Part shown: piece by piece, positions 1-8,282 of the stretch
Numbering within the stretch: the first letter of the stretch is position 1
Layout of the letters: every line of letters begins with the position of its first letter
NCBI RefSeq assembly: GCF_900102195.1
Contig: NZ_FNBE01000002.1
Location: 248,001 to 312,000 of the forward strand
DNA length: 64,000 nt
From: Pseudonocardia oroxyli
GTDB taxonomy: Bacteria; Actinomycetota; Actinomycetes; Mycobacteriales; Pseudonocardiaceae
Direction of reading: 5' to 3'
Position numbers and translations under genes: made by a program
The notes under the pieces: model-generated
Told to the model about the DNA's origin: nothing
What the model saw: only the letters and a program-made list of their open reading frames with translations
The model's database searches: none

Positions 1-1
1 C

Positions 2-784
2 GACGACCTGCTGGCGATCACGATCATCGCCCTCTTCTACACGGACTCCCTCGACCCGGCGGCGCTGCTGCTCGCGCTGCTCCCGCCGGCGCTGTTCGGG
101 TTCCTGGTGCAGCGGCGGGTGCGGGCCTGGTGGGTGCTGCTGCCCCTCGCCGCGCTGACCTGGTTCCTGGTGCACGAGTCCGGGGTGCACGCCACCGTCG
201 CCGGGGTACTGCTGGGCTTCACCGTGCCGGTGCGCGACCGCACCCGCCGGGACGATCGGGTGCAGCCCGGCCTGGCGGAGGGCTTCGAGCACCGGATCCG
301 CCCGCTCTCCGCGGGGTTCGCGGTGCCCGTCTTCGCGTTCTTCGCCGCCGGGGTGTCCCTCGCGGACTCGGGCGGCCTCGCGTCGTTGACCGAGCGGGTC
401 ACGGTGGGCGTCGTCCTCGGGCTCGTCGTCGGCAAGGTCGTCGGGGTGCTCGGCGGGACCTGGCTGACCCAGCGGTTCACCCGGGCCCGGTTGGCGGACG
501 GGCTGAGCTGGTGGGACGTGTTCGGCGTGTCGTTGTTGGCCGGGATCGGCTTCACCGTGTCCCTGCTCATCGGCGAGCTCGCCTTCGGCGGCGGCACGGC
601 GGCCGCCGACCACGCGACGATCGGCGTGCTGACCGCCTCGCTGATCGCGGCGCTGCTCGCCGCGGTCGTGCTGCGCGTCCGCAACGCCCACTACCGGCGC
701 ATCGCGGCCGAGGAGGCCCGGGACGACGACGCGGACGGCGTCCCGGACGTCTACCAGACCCGCCCGGATCCGGACGGGGCGTGA
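2..784 (+). CDS. nhaA: Na+/H+ antiporter NhaA, C-terminal part (partial)
   Basis: Only the last 260 codons lie in the window; the gene starts upstream. NhaA exchanges sodium for protons across the inner membrane and supports pH and salt homeostasis. The visible part opens inside a conserved helix ([14 protein letters not shown]) and continues through several hydrophobic segments, including [13 protein letters not shown] and a late [15 protein letters not shown], both typical of the NhaA core. The C-terminal tail is short, acidic and hydrophilic, as expected for a cytoplasmic end. The next gene begins about 30 bases downstream on the same strand. Family assignment is confident; ion preference cannot be read from the sequence. 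Confidence 0.93.
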   Translation, partial: DDLLAITIIALFYTDSLDPAALLLALLPPALFGFLVQRRVRAWWVLLPLAALTWFLVHESGVHATVAGVLLGFTVPVRDRTRRDDRVQPGLAEGFEHRIRPLSAGFAVPVFAFFAAGVSLADSGGLASLTERVTVGVVLGLVVGKVVGVLGGTWLTQRFTRARLADGLSWWDVFGVSLLAGIGFTVSLLIGELAFGGGTAAADHATIGVLTASLIAALLAAVVLRVRNAHYRRIAAEEARDDDADGVPDVYQTRPDPDGA

Positions 785-815
785 CCACGCGCGCCGGACG
801 GGGTACAGGCCCGGT

Positions 816-1565
816 GTGCTCCCGACTCCCCGCCGCCCCGGACGACGAGCCGACCCCGTCGTCGGCCTGCTCGACACGCTGGCCGACCGGCCCGTGAACT
901 ACGACGAGGCGGCGGCCCCGCCCGCGGTGACCGTGGGCTGGCACCAGGACCGCCGCGTCGCGGTGCTCGGGCGGGAGGCCCCGGGGGAGCCGGCCGCGGA
1001 CGGGGTGTTCGCCCGCGCGGTCGACCTGGTGAACAGCTACGAGTTCAGCGACCCCGCGATCGTGCGGGCCGCCTACCGCGCGCCCGGCGACCTGCTCGGG
1101 CGGGCGATGGTGCTGGAGGGCCGGTTCCTGCTGCTGCGCCTGCTGATGGGGGTGCGGGTCACCGACCGGCACGACGAGCTGGTCGAGGGCCCGGAGGGAC
1201 CGGAGCGCCGGGTGGGCTGGTCTTACCAGACCCTGGACGGGCACATCGAGCAGGGCCGACTGACCTACGAGGTGGCCAAGCTGCTGGACGCGGGCCGGGT
1301 GGAGTTCCGGATCATCGCGCACTCCCGGCGGGCCCCGATCGCGAACCCGATCCTGCGGCTGGGGTTCCGGGTGTTCGGCAGGCACACCCAGCAGCGCTTC
1401 TACCGCAACGCCCTGCGCAGGCTGCAGGTGCTGGTCGGCGAGCCCGCGACGGCCCCGCGACCGGGGCCCGACGGGATCGTCCGGGCCCCCACGGGAAGCA
1501 GGCCCGGCCGGTTCGAGGCCTGGACCGTGCGAATCGTCGACGCCGGGGCTACCCCGGGTCGGTGA
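816..1565 (+). CDS. DUF1990-type family protein
   Basis: A 249-residue soluble protein with a GTG start at 816. The middle (about residues 75-215) resembles the DUF1990 family: an N-terminal aromatic and charged segment, a strand-rich core with WSYQTLDGHIEQG, then FRIIAHSRRAPIANPILRLGFRVFGRHTQQRFYRNALRRL near the end. That last stretch matches the family's usual finish, a polar helix that closes on an Arg-rich segment. Function of the family is not known. Its last 17 bases overlap the end of a convergent gene of the same general type, so the two may derive from an old inverted duplication. The start is uncertain because other GTG codons lie close by. Confidence 0.7.
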   Translation: MLPTPRRPGRRADPVVGLLDTLADRPVNYDEAAAPPAVTVGWHQDRRVAVLGREAPGEPAADGVFARAVDLVNSYEFSDPAIVRAAYRAPGDLLGRAMVLEGRFLLLRLLMGVRVTDRHDELVEGPEGPERRVGWSYQTLDGHIEQGRLTYEVAKLLDAGRVEFRIIAHSRRAPIANPILRLGFRVFGRHTQQRFYRNALRRLQVLVGEPATAPRPGPDGIVRAPTGSRPGRFEAWTVRIVDAGATPGR

Positions 1566-2271
1566 GCCTGCGGGTGTGCACGGACAGGGGCCCGTCGCGG
1601 CGGCCGCCGGACAGCGCGGCGACGCCGAGACAGGACTGCGTCCACATCACCAGCTGGACCTCCTTGGCCAGCAGCAGGCGGTTGTAGAGCACGTGGGAGA
1701 GCCGGTCGCCCGGCCGCGCCCACGACTCGATCTCGAAGTCGACGGCCGCGCCGTCCGGCCGCACCCGGAACTCGATCTGCCCGGCCTCGAGGTGCCCGCG
1801 CAGCGTCGCGAGCCGGAACCCGCGCGGGCCGGAGGTGATCACCCGCACCGGGCCGTCCCAGGGCCCCGGCAGCCGGACGACGAGCTCGTCGCCCACGCTC
1901 ATCGACCCCGACTCGCCGCGGGTGCGCCGGAACACCGACATCCCCGACGGCGCCCAGCGGTTCGGGTCGGCGGCCAGGCGCGCCATCAGCTCCTCGGCGG
2001 GGCAGCCGTCCACGATCCGCACGCGGTAGCGGCGGTGCAGCAGCGGGCCGTAGCCGTCCTGGACCTGCTGGATCCGGTCGTCGAGCCGGTCCGGCGGCAC
2101 GGGATCGGGCAGGTCGGAGGCGTCACCCTCCTCGTCGACGCGCCGGATCGCCGTCGTGCGCCAGAGGTACTGCCAGGACACGACCGCGATGCCGATCGGC
2201 CACCGCAGGACGGCGGCGACGCGGCGGCGGTCGCCGCTCGGGCGGGAGAACCGGGGTGCACGCACCGGCAT
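1549..2271 (-). CDS. DUF1990-like family protein, convergent partner
   Basis: A 240-residue protein starting with ATG at 2271 (MPVRAPRFSRPSG). An N-terminal hydrophobic patch (AAVLRWPIGIAVVSWQYLW) may be a membrane anchor. It is followed by a RIQQVQDGYGPLLHRRYRV segment and a strand-rich core typical of DUF1990 or SRPBCC-like folds: GFRLATLRGHLEAGQIEF, then WARPGDRLSHVLYNRLLLAKEVQ. It lies tail to tail with the plus-strand DUF1990 gene and overlaps it by 17 bases. An in-frame extension to 2811 exists but overlaps the YbdK-type gene and has low-complexity composition, so I reject it. No catalytic motif is evident. Confidence 0.62.
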   Translation of the reverse strand: MPVRAPRFSRPSGDRRRVAAVLRWPIGIAVVSWQYLWRTTAIRRVDEEGDASDLPDPVPPDRLDDRIQQVQDGYGPLLHRRYRVRIVDGCPAEELMARLAADPNRWAPSGMSVFRRTRGESGSMSVGDELVVRLPGPWDGPVRVITSGPRGFRLATLRGHLEAGQIEFRVRPDGAAVDFEIESWARPGDRLSHVLYNRLLLAKEVQLVMWTQSCLGVAALSGGRRDGPLSVHTRRLTDPG

Positions 2272-2301
2272 GGATACCCGGCGGACCGGGAACCTACCGG
2301 C

Positions 2302-2529
2302 GTGACCATCGGAACTCTGCTGCATCGCGTCGGGGTGCGGTCCGTGCACCTGCAGGCGGCCTCGCTCGGCTCGGTCGGGCTCTGCATCGGGCTGTGGGTG
2401 CGGGCCAAGACCGTCAGCCAGGAGGAGCGGGGGAACGCCGAGCGGCGGGCCCTGTTCGTCGGGCTCTGGCCCTCGACCATCTGGCTGATCGGGGAGTCGG
2501 TGCGGCAGGCGGAACACCATGGCCGGTGA
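2302..2529 (+). CDS. small conserved membrane-associated protein
   Basis: A 75-residue protein with a GTG start at 2302. It has two short hydrophobic stretches (LQAASLGSVGLCIGLWV and LFVGLWPSTIWLIGESV) separated by a charged linker rich in Glu, Arg and Lys (AKTVSQEERGNAERRA). This layout suggests a small hairpin that dips into the membrane. It overlaps the start of the carboxylate-amine ligase gene by 11 bases, so the two are probably translated together. I recall similar short proteins in other actinomycetes, but no function is known to me. Homology was not tested. Confidence 0.6.
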   Translation: MTIGTLLHRVGVRSVHLQAASLGSVGLCIGLWVRAKTVSQEERGNAERRALFVGLWPSTIWLIGESVRQAEHHGR

Positions 2530-3670
2530 GCCGCGCAGCGTGGGAGTGGAGGAGGAGTTCCTGCTCGTCGACCCCGCCGACGGGGCGGCGCGCGCGGTCG
2601 CGGCGACCGTCCTGCGGCTGCAGGACGGGGGGTCCGGCGCGGAGTCCTCGGACGGCTCCGGGCTGGAGGCGGAGCTCCACGCCGAGCAGCTCGAGACCGG
2701 GACCCGGCCCTGTGTCGCGCTCGCCGACCTCGCCGCCGAGCTCGAGCGCACCCGCGCGCAGGCGGCCCGCGCCGCGGCGCGCCGGGGCGCGGCCGTGGCA
2801 CCGCTGGGCACCTACCCGCTGCCCGTCGAGCCCACGGCGTTCCCGAAGGAGCGCAACCTGCACGTCCTCGAACGGTTCGCGCTGACCGGTCGGGAGCAGC
2901 TGACCTGCGGCTGCCACGTGCACGTCGGGGTGGCGGACGCGGAGGAGGGCGTCGCCGTGCTGGACCGGATCCGGCCGTGGCTCGCCCCGCTGCTCGCGCT
3001 GTCGGCGAACTCGCCGTTCTGGGCGGGGGAGGCCTCGGGCTACGCGAGCTTCCGCAACCAGGTGTGGTCGCGATGGCCCTCGGCCGGGCCGTACGGGATC
3101 TTCGGGTCGGTGGCGGAGTACGAGCGGGTGACCGCGGCGATGCTCGACACCGAGACCCTCGTCGACGAGGGGATGCTCTACTTCGACGCCCGCCTGTCCG
3201 TGCGGCACCCCACGGTGGAGATCCGGGTGACGGACGTCTGCCGTGACCGGGAGGACGCCGTGCTGGTCGCCGCGTTGGCGCGGGGGCTCGTGGAGACGGC
3301 GGCGCGGGACTGGCGGGCGGGTCGGGCGCCGGATCCGGTGCGGACCGAGGAGCTGCGCCTGCACCTGTGGCGGGCGGCCCGCAGCGGCCTGGCGGGTGCG
3401 CTCGTCGACCCGGTCACCGGACGTCCGGCGCCCGCGGCGGCGGTCGTCGACCGGCTCGTCGCGCACGTGGCCGAGGCCCTGGACGCGGCCGGTGACCTGG
3501 CCGTGGTCCGCGAGCTGGTGGCGGCGCTGACCGCGCGGGGCACGGGGGCGGACCGGCAGCAGGCGGTGTACGCGCGGACCGGGGACCTGCGCGCCGTGAT
3601 CACCGACTCGACCGTCGCGGCCGAATCCGATTGGACACGGTGCGTGACGGGTACCTCCGCTACGTCGTGA
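2519..3670 (+). CDS. YbdK-type glutamate-cysteine ligase-like carboxylate-amine ligase
   Basis: A 383-residue member of the GCS2 (YbdK/EgtA-like) ATP-grasp-fold ligases, which join an amine to a carboxylate using ATP. Typical length is about 370. Landmarks are the N-terminal GVEEEFLLVD (residues 9-18), a TCGCHVHVGV segment near residue 130, where the metal and glutamate site lies in the family, and a later FDARLSVRHPTVEIRVTDVC block. YbdK proteins have weak gamma-glutamylcysteine ligase activity, and their true substrate is usually unknown. Assigning it to mycothiol or ergothioneine supply would be speculation. It overlaps the upstream small gene by 11 bases and stops 30 bases before the RsbW-like gene. 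Confidence 0.88.
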   Translation: MAGEPRSVGVEEEFLLVDPADGAARAVAATVLRLQDGGSGAESSDGSGLEAELHAEQLETGTRPCVALADLAAELERTRAQAARAAARRGAAVAPLGTYPLPVEPTAFPKERNLHVLERFALTGREQLTCGCHVHVGVADAEEGVAVLDRIRPWLAPLLALSANSPFWAGEASGYASFRNQVWSRWPSAGPYGIFGSVAEYERVTAAMLDTETLVDEGMLYFDARLSVRHPTVEIRVTDVCRDREDAVLVAALARGLVETAARDWRAGRAPDPVRTEELRLHLWRAARSGLAGALVDPVTGRPAPAAAVVDRLVAHVAEALDAAGDLAVVRELVAALTARGTGADRQQAVYARTGDLRAVITDSTVAAESDWTRCVTGTSATS

Positions 3671-3700
3671 GGTCACTCGCCTGCCGCGGGAGGTCGTCCC

Positions 3701-4087
3701 ATGGGTGTGCAGCCGGTCGTCCGACTGCGCCGCCGCTTCGCCAACCCGACCTGTCTGCCCGAGCTGCGACGGTGGCTGCGTGACGCGCTGCCCCCGGGCG
3801 ATCTCGAGACGGACGCGCAGCTGGTCTGCACCGAGCTGGTGACCAACGCCCTCGAGCACGGCGCCCCGCCGTACGAGGTGCGCCTCGCGGTGGCGGGGCG
3901 GGCGACGGTGCGGGTCGAGGTGGACGACGCGGACGGGGCCGCCGCGGTGACCGTCGGGCGGTCGCGGCTGGGGCGGCTGCGTGGGCGCGGCCTCACCCTG
4001 GTCGAGGCGTTGGCCTCCTGGGGGATCGTGCGCGACCCGGCGGACGGCAAGACGGTGTGGGCCCAGCTGCCGGTGGCGGCCGCCTGA
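3701..4087 (+). CDS. RsbW-like anti-sigma/serine kinase ATPase
   Basis: A 128-residue single-domain HATPase_c protein. The N box, ELVTNALEHG (about residues 45-54), binds ATP-Mg. The G box is reduced to GRGLTLVEALASWG near the C-terminus. This size and layout fit the RsbW/SpoIIAB-like switch proteins that bind a sigma factor or phosphorylate an anti-sigma antagonist. Streptomycetes and relatives carry many such orphans, and the target here is not encoded next to it. A STAS-domain protein occurs at 12203, but nothing links them. A GGGAGG-like ribosome site precedes the ATG. Confidence 0.85.
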   Translation: MGVQPVVRLRRRFANPTCLPELRRWLRDALPPGDLETDAQLVCTELVTNALEHGAPPYEVRLAVAGRATVRVEVDDADGAAAVTVGRSRLGRLRGRGLTLVEALASWGIVRDPADGKTVWAQLPVAAA

Positions 4088-4123
4088 GTACTCTCCCCTC
4101 GCCGGGCGGGAGGGGGTCGTCGG

Positions 4124-5770
4124 TTGCGCTGGATCGGCCGTGGGCTCGACCTCCGCCGTGCCCGGCTGCTGCCCGACGCCGTCGCCGGGGCCTCCCTCGC
4201 CGCGCTGGCCGTGCCCGAGGTGCTGGGGTACGCGCGGATCGCGGGGATGCCGGTCGAGACGGGCCTGTACACGCTGCTCGCGCCCGCGGTCGTGTTCGCC
4301 CTGCTCGGGGCCTCGCGCCACCTCGTCGTCGGCGCCGACTCGGCCACCGCGGCCATGCTCGCGGCGGGCCTGGTCGGGCTGGCCGCGGTCGGCAGCGACC
4401 GCTGGGTCGCCCTCGCGGGCACCACGGCACTGGTGGTCGCCGTGCTGCTGGTCCTCGCCCGGGTCGTCCGCCTCGGGGCGCTGGCGAACTTCCTGTCCCG
4501 CACCGTGCTGGTCGGGTTCCTGACCGGGGTGGGGCTCTCCGTCGCGGTGGGGCAGCTCGGGGAGATGCTCGGCCTGGAGATCGCCGCGCGCGAGGTGCCG
4601 GCGCGGGTGGTCGAGATCGGGCGCCGGATCGCCGAGGCCGACGGGGTCGCCCTCGGCGTCGCCGCCGCCGTGGTCGTGCTGGTCCTGGTGCTGCGGCGGG
4701 TCGATCGCCGGATCCCCGGCGCGTTGGTCGCGGTCGTCGCCGCCATCGTCGTGTCGGCCACGGTGGGGCTGGACGTGCCGCACGTCGGGCCGGTCCCGGC
4801 CGGGCTGCCGGTGCTCGTGCTGCCCGCGCTGTCGCTGGACGACGTGCGGGCCGTGTTCCCCGTCGCGCTGTCGATGATCGTGGTCATCCTGGCCCAGAGC
4901 GCCGCGACCGCGCGGTCCTACGCCGCCCGGGACGGCGAGGCCGCGGACATCGACCAGGACGTCGTCGGGCTGGCCGGGGCGAACCTCGCCGCCGCGTTCA
5001 CCGGCACGTTCGTGGTCAACGGCAGCCCCACCAAGACCCAGCTGGTGGCCTCCGCGGGCGGGCGCAGCCAGCTGGCCCAGCTCAGCGCCGCCGTCGTCAC
5101 GGTGGTCGTGGTGCTGTTCCTGACCCCGCCGCTGGAGATCCTGCCGCTCGCCGCGCTCGCGGCCGTGGTGTTCGTGATCGGGATCGAGCTCGTGGACCTG
5201 GCAGGCCTGCGTCGGCTGTGGCGGGTCCGGCGCGCGGAGTTCGCGCTGGCCGTGGCCACCGCCGCCGCGGTCGTCGGGCTCGGGGTGCAGACCGGGATCC
5301 TCGTGGCCGTCGCGCTGTCCATCGCCGACCACCTGCGGCACAGCTACTCGCCACACTCCAGCGTGCTGCGCAAGTCCCCGGCCGGGCACTGGGAGTCCCT
5401 CGCCGTGACGCCCGGCGCCCGCACCGCGCCCGGACTGGTGGTCTACCGCTTCGGCAGCGGCCTCTACTTCGCCAACGCCTCCCGCCTCGTCGAGGACGTC
5501 ACCACGCTGACCGGGAGCGGTCCGCCGCTGCGCTGGTTCTGCCTCGACGCCGCCGCGATCGGGGACGTCGACTACACCGCGGGCGCCGTCCTCGACCAGG
5601 TCCGCGCCCGCCTGCGGGCGGCCGGGATCCGGCTGGTGCTGTCCAACGTCATCCCGCCCGTCGCGGACCTGCTGCAGCGCTACGGCATCATCGACGCGCT
5701 CGAACCGGGCAGCGTGTTCGCCACGTCCGGCGAGGCCCTCGACGCCCTCGACGCCCCGGCCGCCGAGTAG
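4124..5770 (+). CDS. SulP family inorganic anion transporter with STAS domain
   Basis: A 548-residue integral membrane protein of the SLC26/SulP family, which carries sulfate, bicarbonate or related anions. About a dozen hydrophobic segments fill residues 15-410, with the family region AGASLAALAVPEVLGYARIAGMPVETGLYT near the N-terminus and FTGTFVVNGSPTKTQLVASAGG mid-protein. A cytoplasmic STAS domain occupies about residues 425-540, with WFCLDAAAIGDVDYTAGAVL in the usual regulatory loop position. The start is TTG at 4124, placed about 7 bases after a purine-rich GGGAGGGGG site. Substrate cannot be read from sequence. The next gene begins 14 bases downstream. Confidence 0.9.
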   Translation: MRWIGRGLDLRRARLLPDAVAGASLAALAVPEVLGYARIAGMPVETGLYTLLAPAVVFALLGASRHLVVGADSATAAMLAAGLVGLAAVGSDRWVALAGTTALVVAVLLVLARVVRLGALANFLSRTVLVGFLTGVGLSVAVGQLGEMLGLEIAAREVPARVVEIGRRIAEADGVALGVAAAVVVLVLVLRRVDRRIPGALVAVVAAIVVSATVGLDVPHVGPVPAGLPVLVLPALSLDDVRAVFPVALSMIVVILAQSAATARSYAARDGEAADIDQDVVGLAGANLAAAFTGTFVVNGSPTKTQLVASAGGRSQLAQLSAAVVTVVVVLFLTPPLEILPLAALAAVVFVIGIELVDLAGLRRLWRVRRAEFALAVATAAAVVGLGVQTGILVAVALSIADHLRHSYSPHSSVLRKSPAGHWESLAVTPGARTAPGLVVYRFGSGLYFANASRLVEDVTTLTGSGPPLRWFCLDAAAIGDVDYTAGAVLDQVRARLRAAGIRLVLSNVIPPVADLLQRYGIIDALEPGSVFATSGEALDALDAPAAE

Positions 5771-5784
5771 GCAGACTGCGCGGC

Positions 5785-6162
5785 ATGGCGATCGACCCCA
5801 CCGGCGCGGATCTCAAGGCCTACCTCTCCGTCGACCCGGACGAGCCCGTGACGATGCTGAACCTGCTGCGCTTCGTCGAGGGCGGCCGGGCCCGCTACGA
5901 CGAGTACATCGCGCACTTCCGGCGGACGTCCGGCCGGTTCGGCGCCGAGGTCGTCTACTACGGCTACGGCGGCGCCCCGGTCGTCGCGGAGGACGGGCAG
6001 GCGTGGGACGCGGTGCTGCTGGTGCGCTACCCCAGCAGGCGCGCCTTCTCGGACATGGTGCGGGACCCCGAGTACCAGAAGGGCACCCACCTGCGCACGG
6101 AAGCGCTGGTCGAGGCCCTCCTGCAACCGACGACCCCCACCGAACGCATTATGGAACCATAA
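5785..6162 (+). CDS. DUF1330 domain protein
   Basis: A 125-residue ferredoxin-fold (dimeric alpha-beta barrel) protein. Family features are the MLNLLRFVEGGRARYDEYI opening, an internal GAEVVYYGYGGAPVVAEDG hairpin and a RYPSRRAFSDMVRDPEYQKGTHLRTEAL ending. DUF1330 proteins are small, soluble and mostly uncharacterised. It follows the SulP gene by 14 bases and may be cotranscribed. Its final five codons and stop fall inside a 59-bp inverted repeat, so the C-terminal ERIMEP is made by that repeat. This suggests that the repeat, or a change in it, redefined the end of the protein. Confidence 0.8.
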   Translation: MAIDPTGADLKAYLSVDPDEPVTMLNLLRFVEGGRARYDEYIAHFRRTSGRFGAEVVYYGYGGAPVVAEDGQAWDAVLLVRYPSRRAFSDMVRDPEYQKGTHLRTEALVEALLQPTTPTERIMEP

Positions 6163-6205
6163 TGCCGTTTTCGGGGCCCGAAACCGACATCATGGTTCCA
6201 TAATG
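6147..6205. repeat. 59-bp imperfect inverted repeat with two near-palindromic cores
   Basis: The segment reads almost the same on both strands, with a few mismatches, and is centred on a GGGGCCCG core. Each arm begins with an 18-bp near-palindrome: 6147-6164 (CATTATGGAACCATAATG) and 6188-6205 (CATCATGGTTCCATAATG), 41 bp apart. It overlaps the stop of the DUF1330 gene and ends 11 bases before the stop of the convergent anti-sigma gene. It could act as a bidirectional terminator hairpin, a double operator for a dimeric repressor, or a small mobile palindrome. It is AT-rich compared with everything around it. Confidence 0.85.
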
Positions 6206-6216
6206 CGGCTGTGGGC

Positions 6217-6975
6217 TCAGACCTGCCCGCTCGCGACGACGCGGCTCGGTGTGGTCGGGGCGGCGCGGCCCGGTTCCAGGGACACCGCGTAGCCGACGGC
6301 GCCCGGGTCCGCGGCCAGCGTGACGACCTGGGTGCCTGCCGAGCGGGCGTCGAACGTCCCCAGGGGGCGCGGTTGCCCCGAGCCGATGCCCCACAGCACG
6401 TACACCGAGTTCGTGGCGTCGTTCGCGGGCAGCGCGGCGACGACCAGGCGGGTGGTCCCGTCGCCCGCGACGACCGCCGCGACCGCGGTGCCCGCCTCGT
6501 CGTGCAGCGTCGAGCGCGCGTCACCCGGCGTGGCGACGGCGGCGACGGCCCGGTCGAGCGTCGAACCGGTCCGGTCCACCGCGGCGCCCGCCAGTCCGCC
6601 CACGGCGATCGCGCAGGCCACGGCCAGGACGGTCCCGACGAGTCGGCGCGGGCGGCGCGGCCGGCGCCGCGCGACCCCGTGGCGGGGGAGGACCGTCGGC
6701 CGGACCGGCCGGACCGGTGGGTGCGGGCGGGGACCCGCCGTGGTCGGCGGCGCCGCCCGGTCCAGGATCCGGGCCCGCAGGTCGGCGGGCGGGCGTGCCT
6801 CGGGGATGGCGCGCCCGAGCGCGGCCAGCAGGGACTGGTAGTCGGGCAGCGCGGCGGTGCACTCGGCGCACCCCGCGACGTGGTGCTGGACGGCCAGCTC
6901 GTCCGCGGGCTCCAGGGCGTGCAGCGCGAAACCGACGAGCTCGCGGCTCATCGGGCACGGCGTGGTGGTCCTCAT
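6217..6975 (-). CDS. RskA-type anti-sigma factor (second pair)
   Basis: A 252-residue transmembrane anti-sigma factor. The N-terminal zinc-binding anti-sigma domain shows the H-x3-C-x2-C motif (His32, Cys36, Cys39 in HHVAGCAECTAAL). A basic Pro-Arg linker leads to one membrane helix (about 112-133, LVGTVLAVACAIAVGGLAGAAV). The extracytoplasmic part resembles the RskA C-terminal domain (VYVLWGIGSGQPRPLGTFDA). It should hold the sigma factor encoded just upstream until a surface signal triggers proteolysis. Its ATG overlaps the sigma stop by 4 bases (ATGA), so the pair is translationally coupled. It is the last gene of a six-gene minus-strand operon. Confidence 0.9.
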   Translation of the reverse strand: MRTTTPCPMSRELVGFALHALEPADELAVQHHVAGCAECTAALPDYQSLLAALGRAIPEARPPADLRARILDRAAPPTTAGPRPHPPVRPVRPTVLPRHGVARRRPRRPRRLVGTVLAVACAIAVGGLAGAAVDRTGSTLDRAVAAVATPGDARSTLHDEAGTAVAAVVAGDGTTRLVVAALPANDATNSVYVLWGIGSGQPRPLGTFDARSAGTQVVTLAADPGAVGYAVSLEPGRAAPTTPSRVVASGQV

Positions 6976-7622
6976 CGGAGGTCCCCCTCGGCGAGCACCG
7001 GGCCGAGCGCGGTCCGCAACCGGGCCAGCCCGGCGAACATCCGGGACTTCACCGTGCCCAGCGGGCTGTCGGTCAGCGAGGCGACCTCGCGCTGGGTGTA
7101 GCCGCCGAAGTAGGCCAGGGAGAGCGCGTGGCGCTGCTCCTCGGGCAGGGCGGCCAGGGCCCGCCGCACCGCCGCCGCGGTGACCGAGGCGAGCGCCGCG
7201 CCGTCCGCGCCGGGTGCGGCGGGGAGGGGCTGCTGCTCGTCGAGGGTGGTGGTGCGGCGGCGGACCCCCTCCTCGCGCCGGACGAGATCGACGGCCTTGT
7301 GGTGCACGAGGGTCATCACCCAGGTCCCCACTCGTCCCCGGGTGGCGTCGAACCGCGCGGCGCCCCGCCAGACGGCGAGGAACGCCTCCTGGACGGCGTC
7401 CTCGGCGTGGGCGTCGTCGGCGCAGATCCGCCGGGCCAGGGCCCAGGCCTGGCGGCCGTAGCGGTCGTAGAGGCCGGCGAGCGCGCTCCGGTCGCCCGCG
7501 GCCAGGGCGTCGAGGAGGTCCTCCTCGGTGAGCGGGCCGGGACCCGCGCTCACCCCGGGCGGCGCCGCGGGTTCAGGTCGGTACACAGCTCTGTGTTCGG
7601 AGCCGGCCCGCCCGCGGTTCAC
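6972..7622 (-). CDS. ECF RNA polymerase sigma factor (second pair)
   Basis: A 216-residue group 4 sigma factor. Region 2 runs through LYDRYGRQAWALARRICADDAHAEDAVQEAFLAVW, and region 4 ends with YTQREVASLTDSPLGTVKSRMFAGLARLR, the helix-turn-helix for the -35 element. There is no extra C-terminal domain. The ORF can start at GTG 7622, directly after the stop of the preceding anti-sigma gene. A GTG at about 7553, just before the conserved LTEEDLLDAL, is an alternative. It overlaps the partner anti-sigma by 4 bases. SigK/SigL-like assignment is plausible from the RskA-type partner but not proven. Confidence 0.92.
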   Translation of the reverse strand: MNRGRAGSEHRAVYRPEPAAPPGVSAGPGPLTEEDLLDALAAGDRSALAGLYDRYGRQAWALARRICADDAHAEDAVQEAFLAVWRGAARFDATRGRVGTWVMTLVHHKAVDLVRREEGVRRRTTTLDEQQPLPAAPGADGAALASVTAAAVRRALAALPEEQRHALSLAYFGGYTQREVASLTDSPLGTVKSRMFAGLARLRTALGPVLAEGDLR

Positions 7623-8282
7623 TCACAGCTCGCCGTGGACGACGACGCGGCCGTCGGGGTCGAGGACGTCGAACCCGGCGGCCTGGGCCCGCAGGACCGA
7701 GGTGTTCAGGTTGCACACCATCGGGTCCGCCCCGGTGCCGAGGAACTCGCCCGCGCCGACGGTGCGGCCCGCGTCGTCGATGACGACGACCCGGTAGGGG
7801 GTGCCCGCGGTGAACCCGTCGGCGTCGAGGGTGATCTCGATGCCCCAGGTGTGCGGGATCACCGTGGCCGAGGCCTGGACCCCGCCCGCGAGGGTGCGCA
7901 CGGCGACGGCCTCGCGGGGCGCGTCCGGCCCGGTTCCGGCGATGAACCCGACGCCCCCGCCGACGAGCGCCGCGACCACCACGGCGGCCGCGACGAGCAG
8001 CGGGGCCCGGCGCCGCGGCGGCGCGGCGGCCGGGCGGGGGGTGCGGCGGACCTCGTCGAGGACCCGTTCGATCAGGAACGGCGGCGGGGCCGGGGCGTGG
8101 GCGAGGTCCTGGGGGGCGACACCGGCGAGCGCGTCCGCGACCGGGCGCAGGTCGTCCAGCTCGGCGCGGCAGTCGGGGCAGCCGTCCAGGTGGGCGCCCA
8201 GCGCCGTCTCCTCCGGTGCGGTCAGCCCGCCGAGGAGGTACGCGCCGAGCTGTTCGCGGATCGTGCGGTGGCTGTCGTTCAC
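7623..8282 (-). CDS. zinc-binding anti-sigma factor (first pair)
   Basis: A 219-residue anti-sigma factor with a GTG start at 8282, overlapping the sigma stop (GTGA). The N-terminal zinc motif is H-x3-C-x2-C (His31, Cys35, Cys38 in HLDGCPDCRAEL). A Pro-rich linker leads to one membrane helix (about 92-115, APLLVAAAVVVAALVGGGVG). A C-terminal beta-rich extracytoplasmic domain (GIEITLDADGFTAGTPYRVVV) follows; it differs from the RskA domain of the second pair. That difference suggests the two pairs sense different cues although they share a transcript. Its stop abuts the next sigma start with no gap. Confidence 0.9.
   Translation of the reverse strand: MNDSHRTIREQLGAYLLGGLTAPEETALGAHLDGCPDCRAELDDLRPVADALAGVAPQDLAHAPAPPPFLIERVLDEVRRTPRPAAAPPRRRAPLLVAAAVVVAALVGGGVGFIAGTGPDAPREAVAVRTLAGGVQASATVIPHTWGIEITLDADGFTAGTPYRVVVIDDAGRTVGAGEFLGTGADPMVCNLNTSVLRAQAAGFDVLDPDGRVVVHGEL

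Noticed and set aside
2414-5389. A 991-codon open frame on the minus strand
   Set aside because: It covers three well-supported plus-strand genes (ligase, ATPase, SulP) and has the His/Gln/Asp/Arg-rich composition typical of antisense frames in GC-rich DNA.
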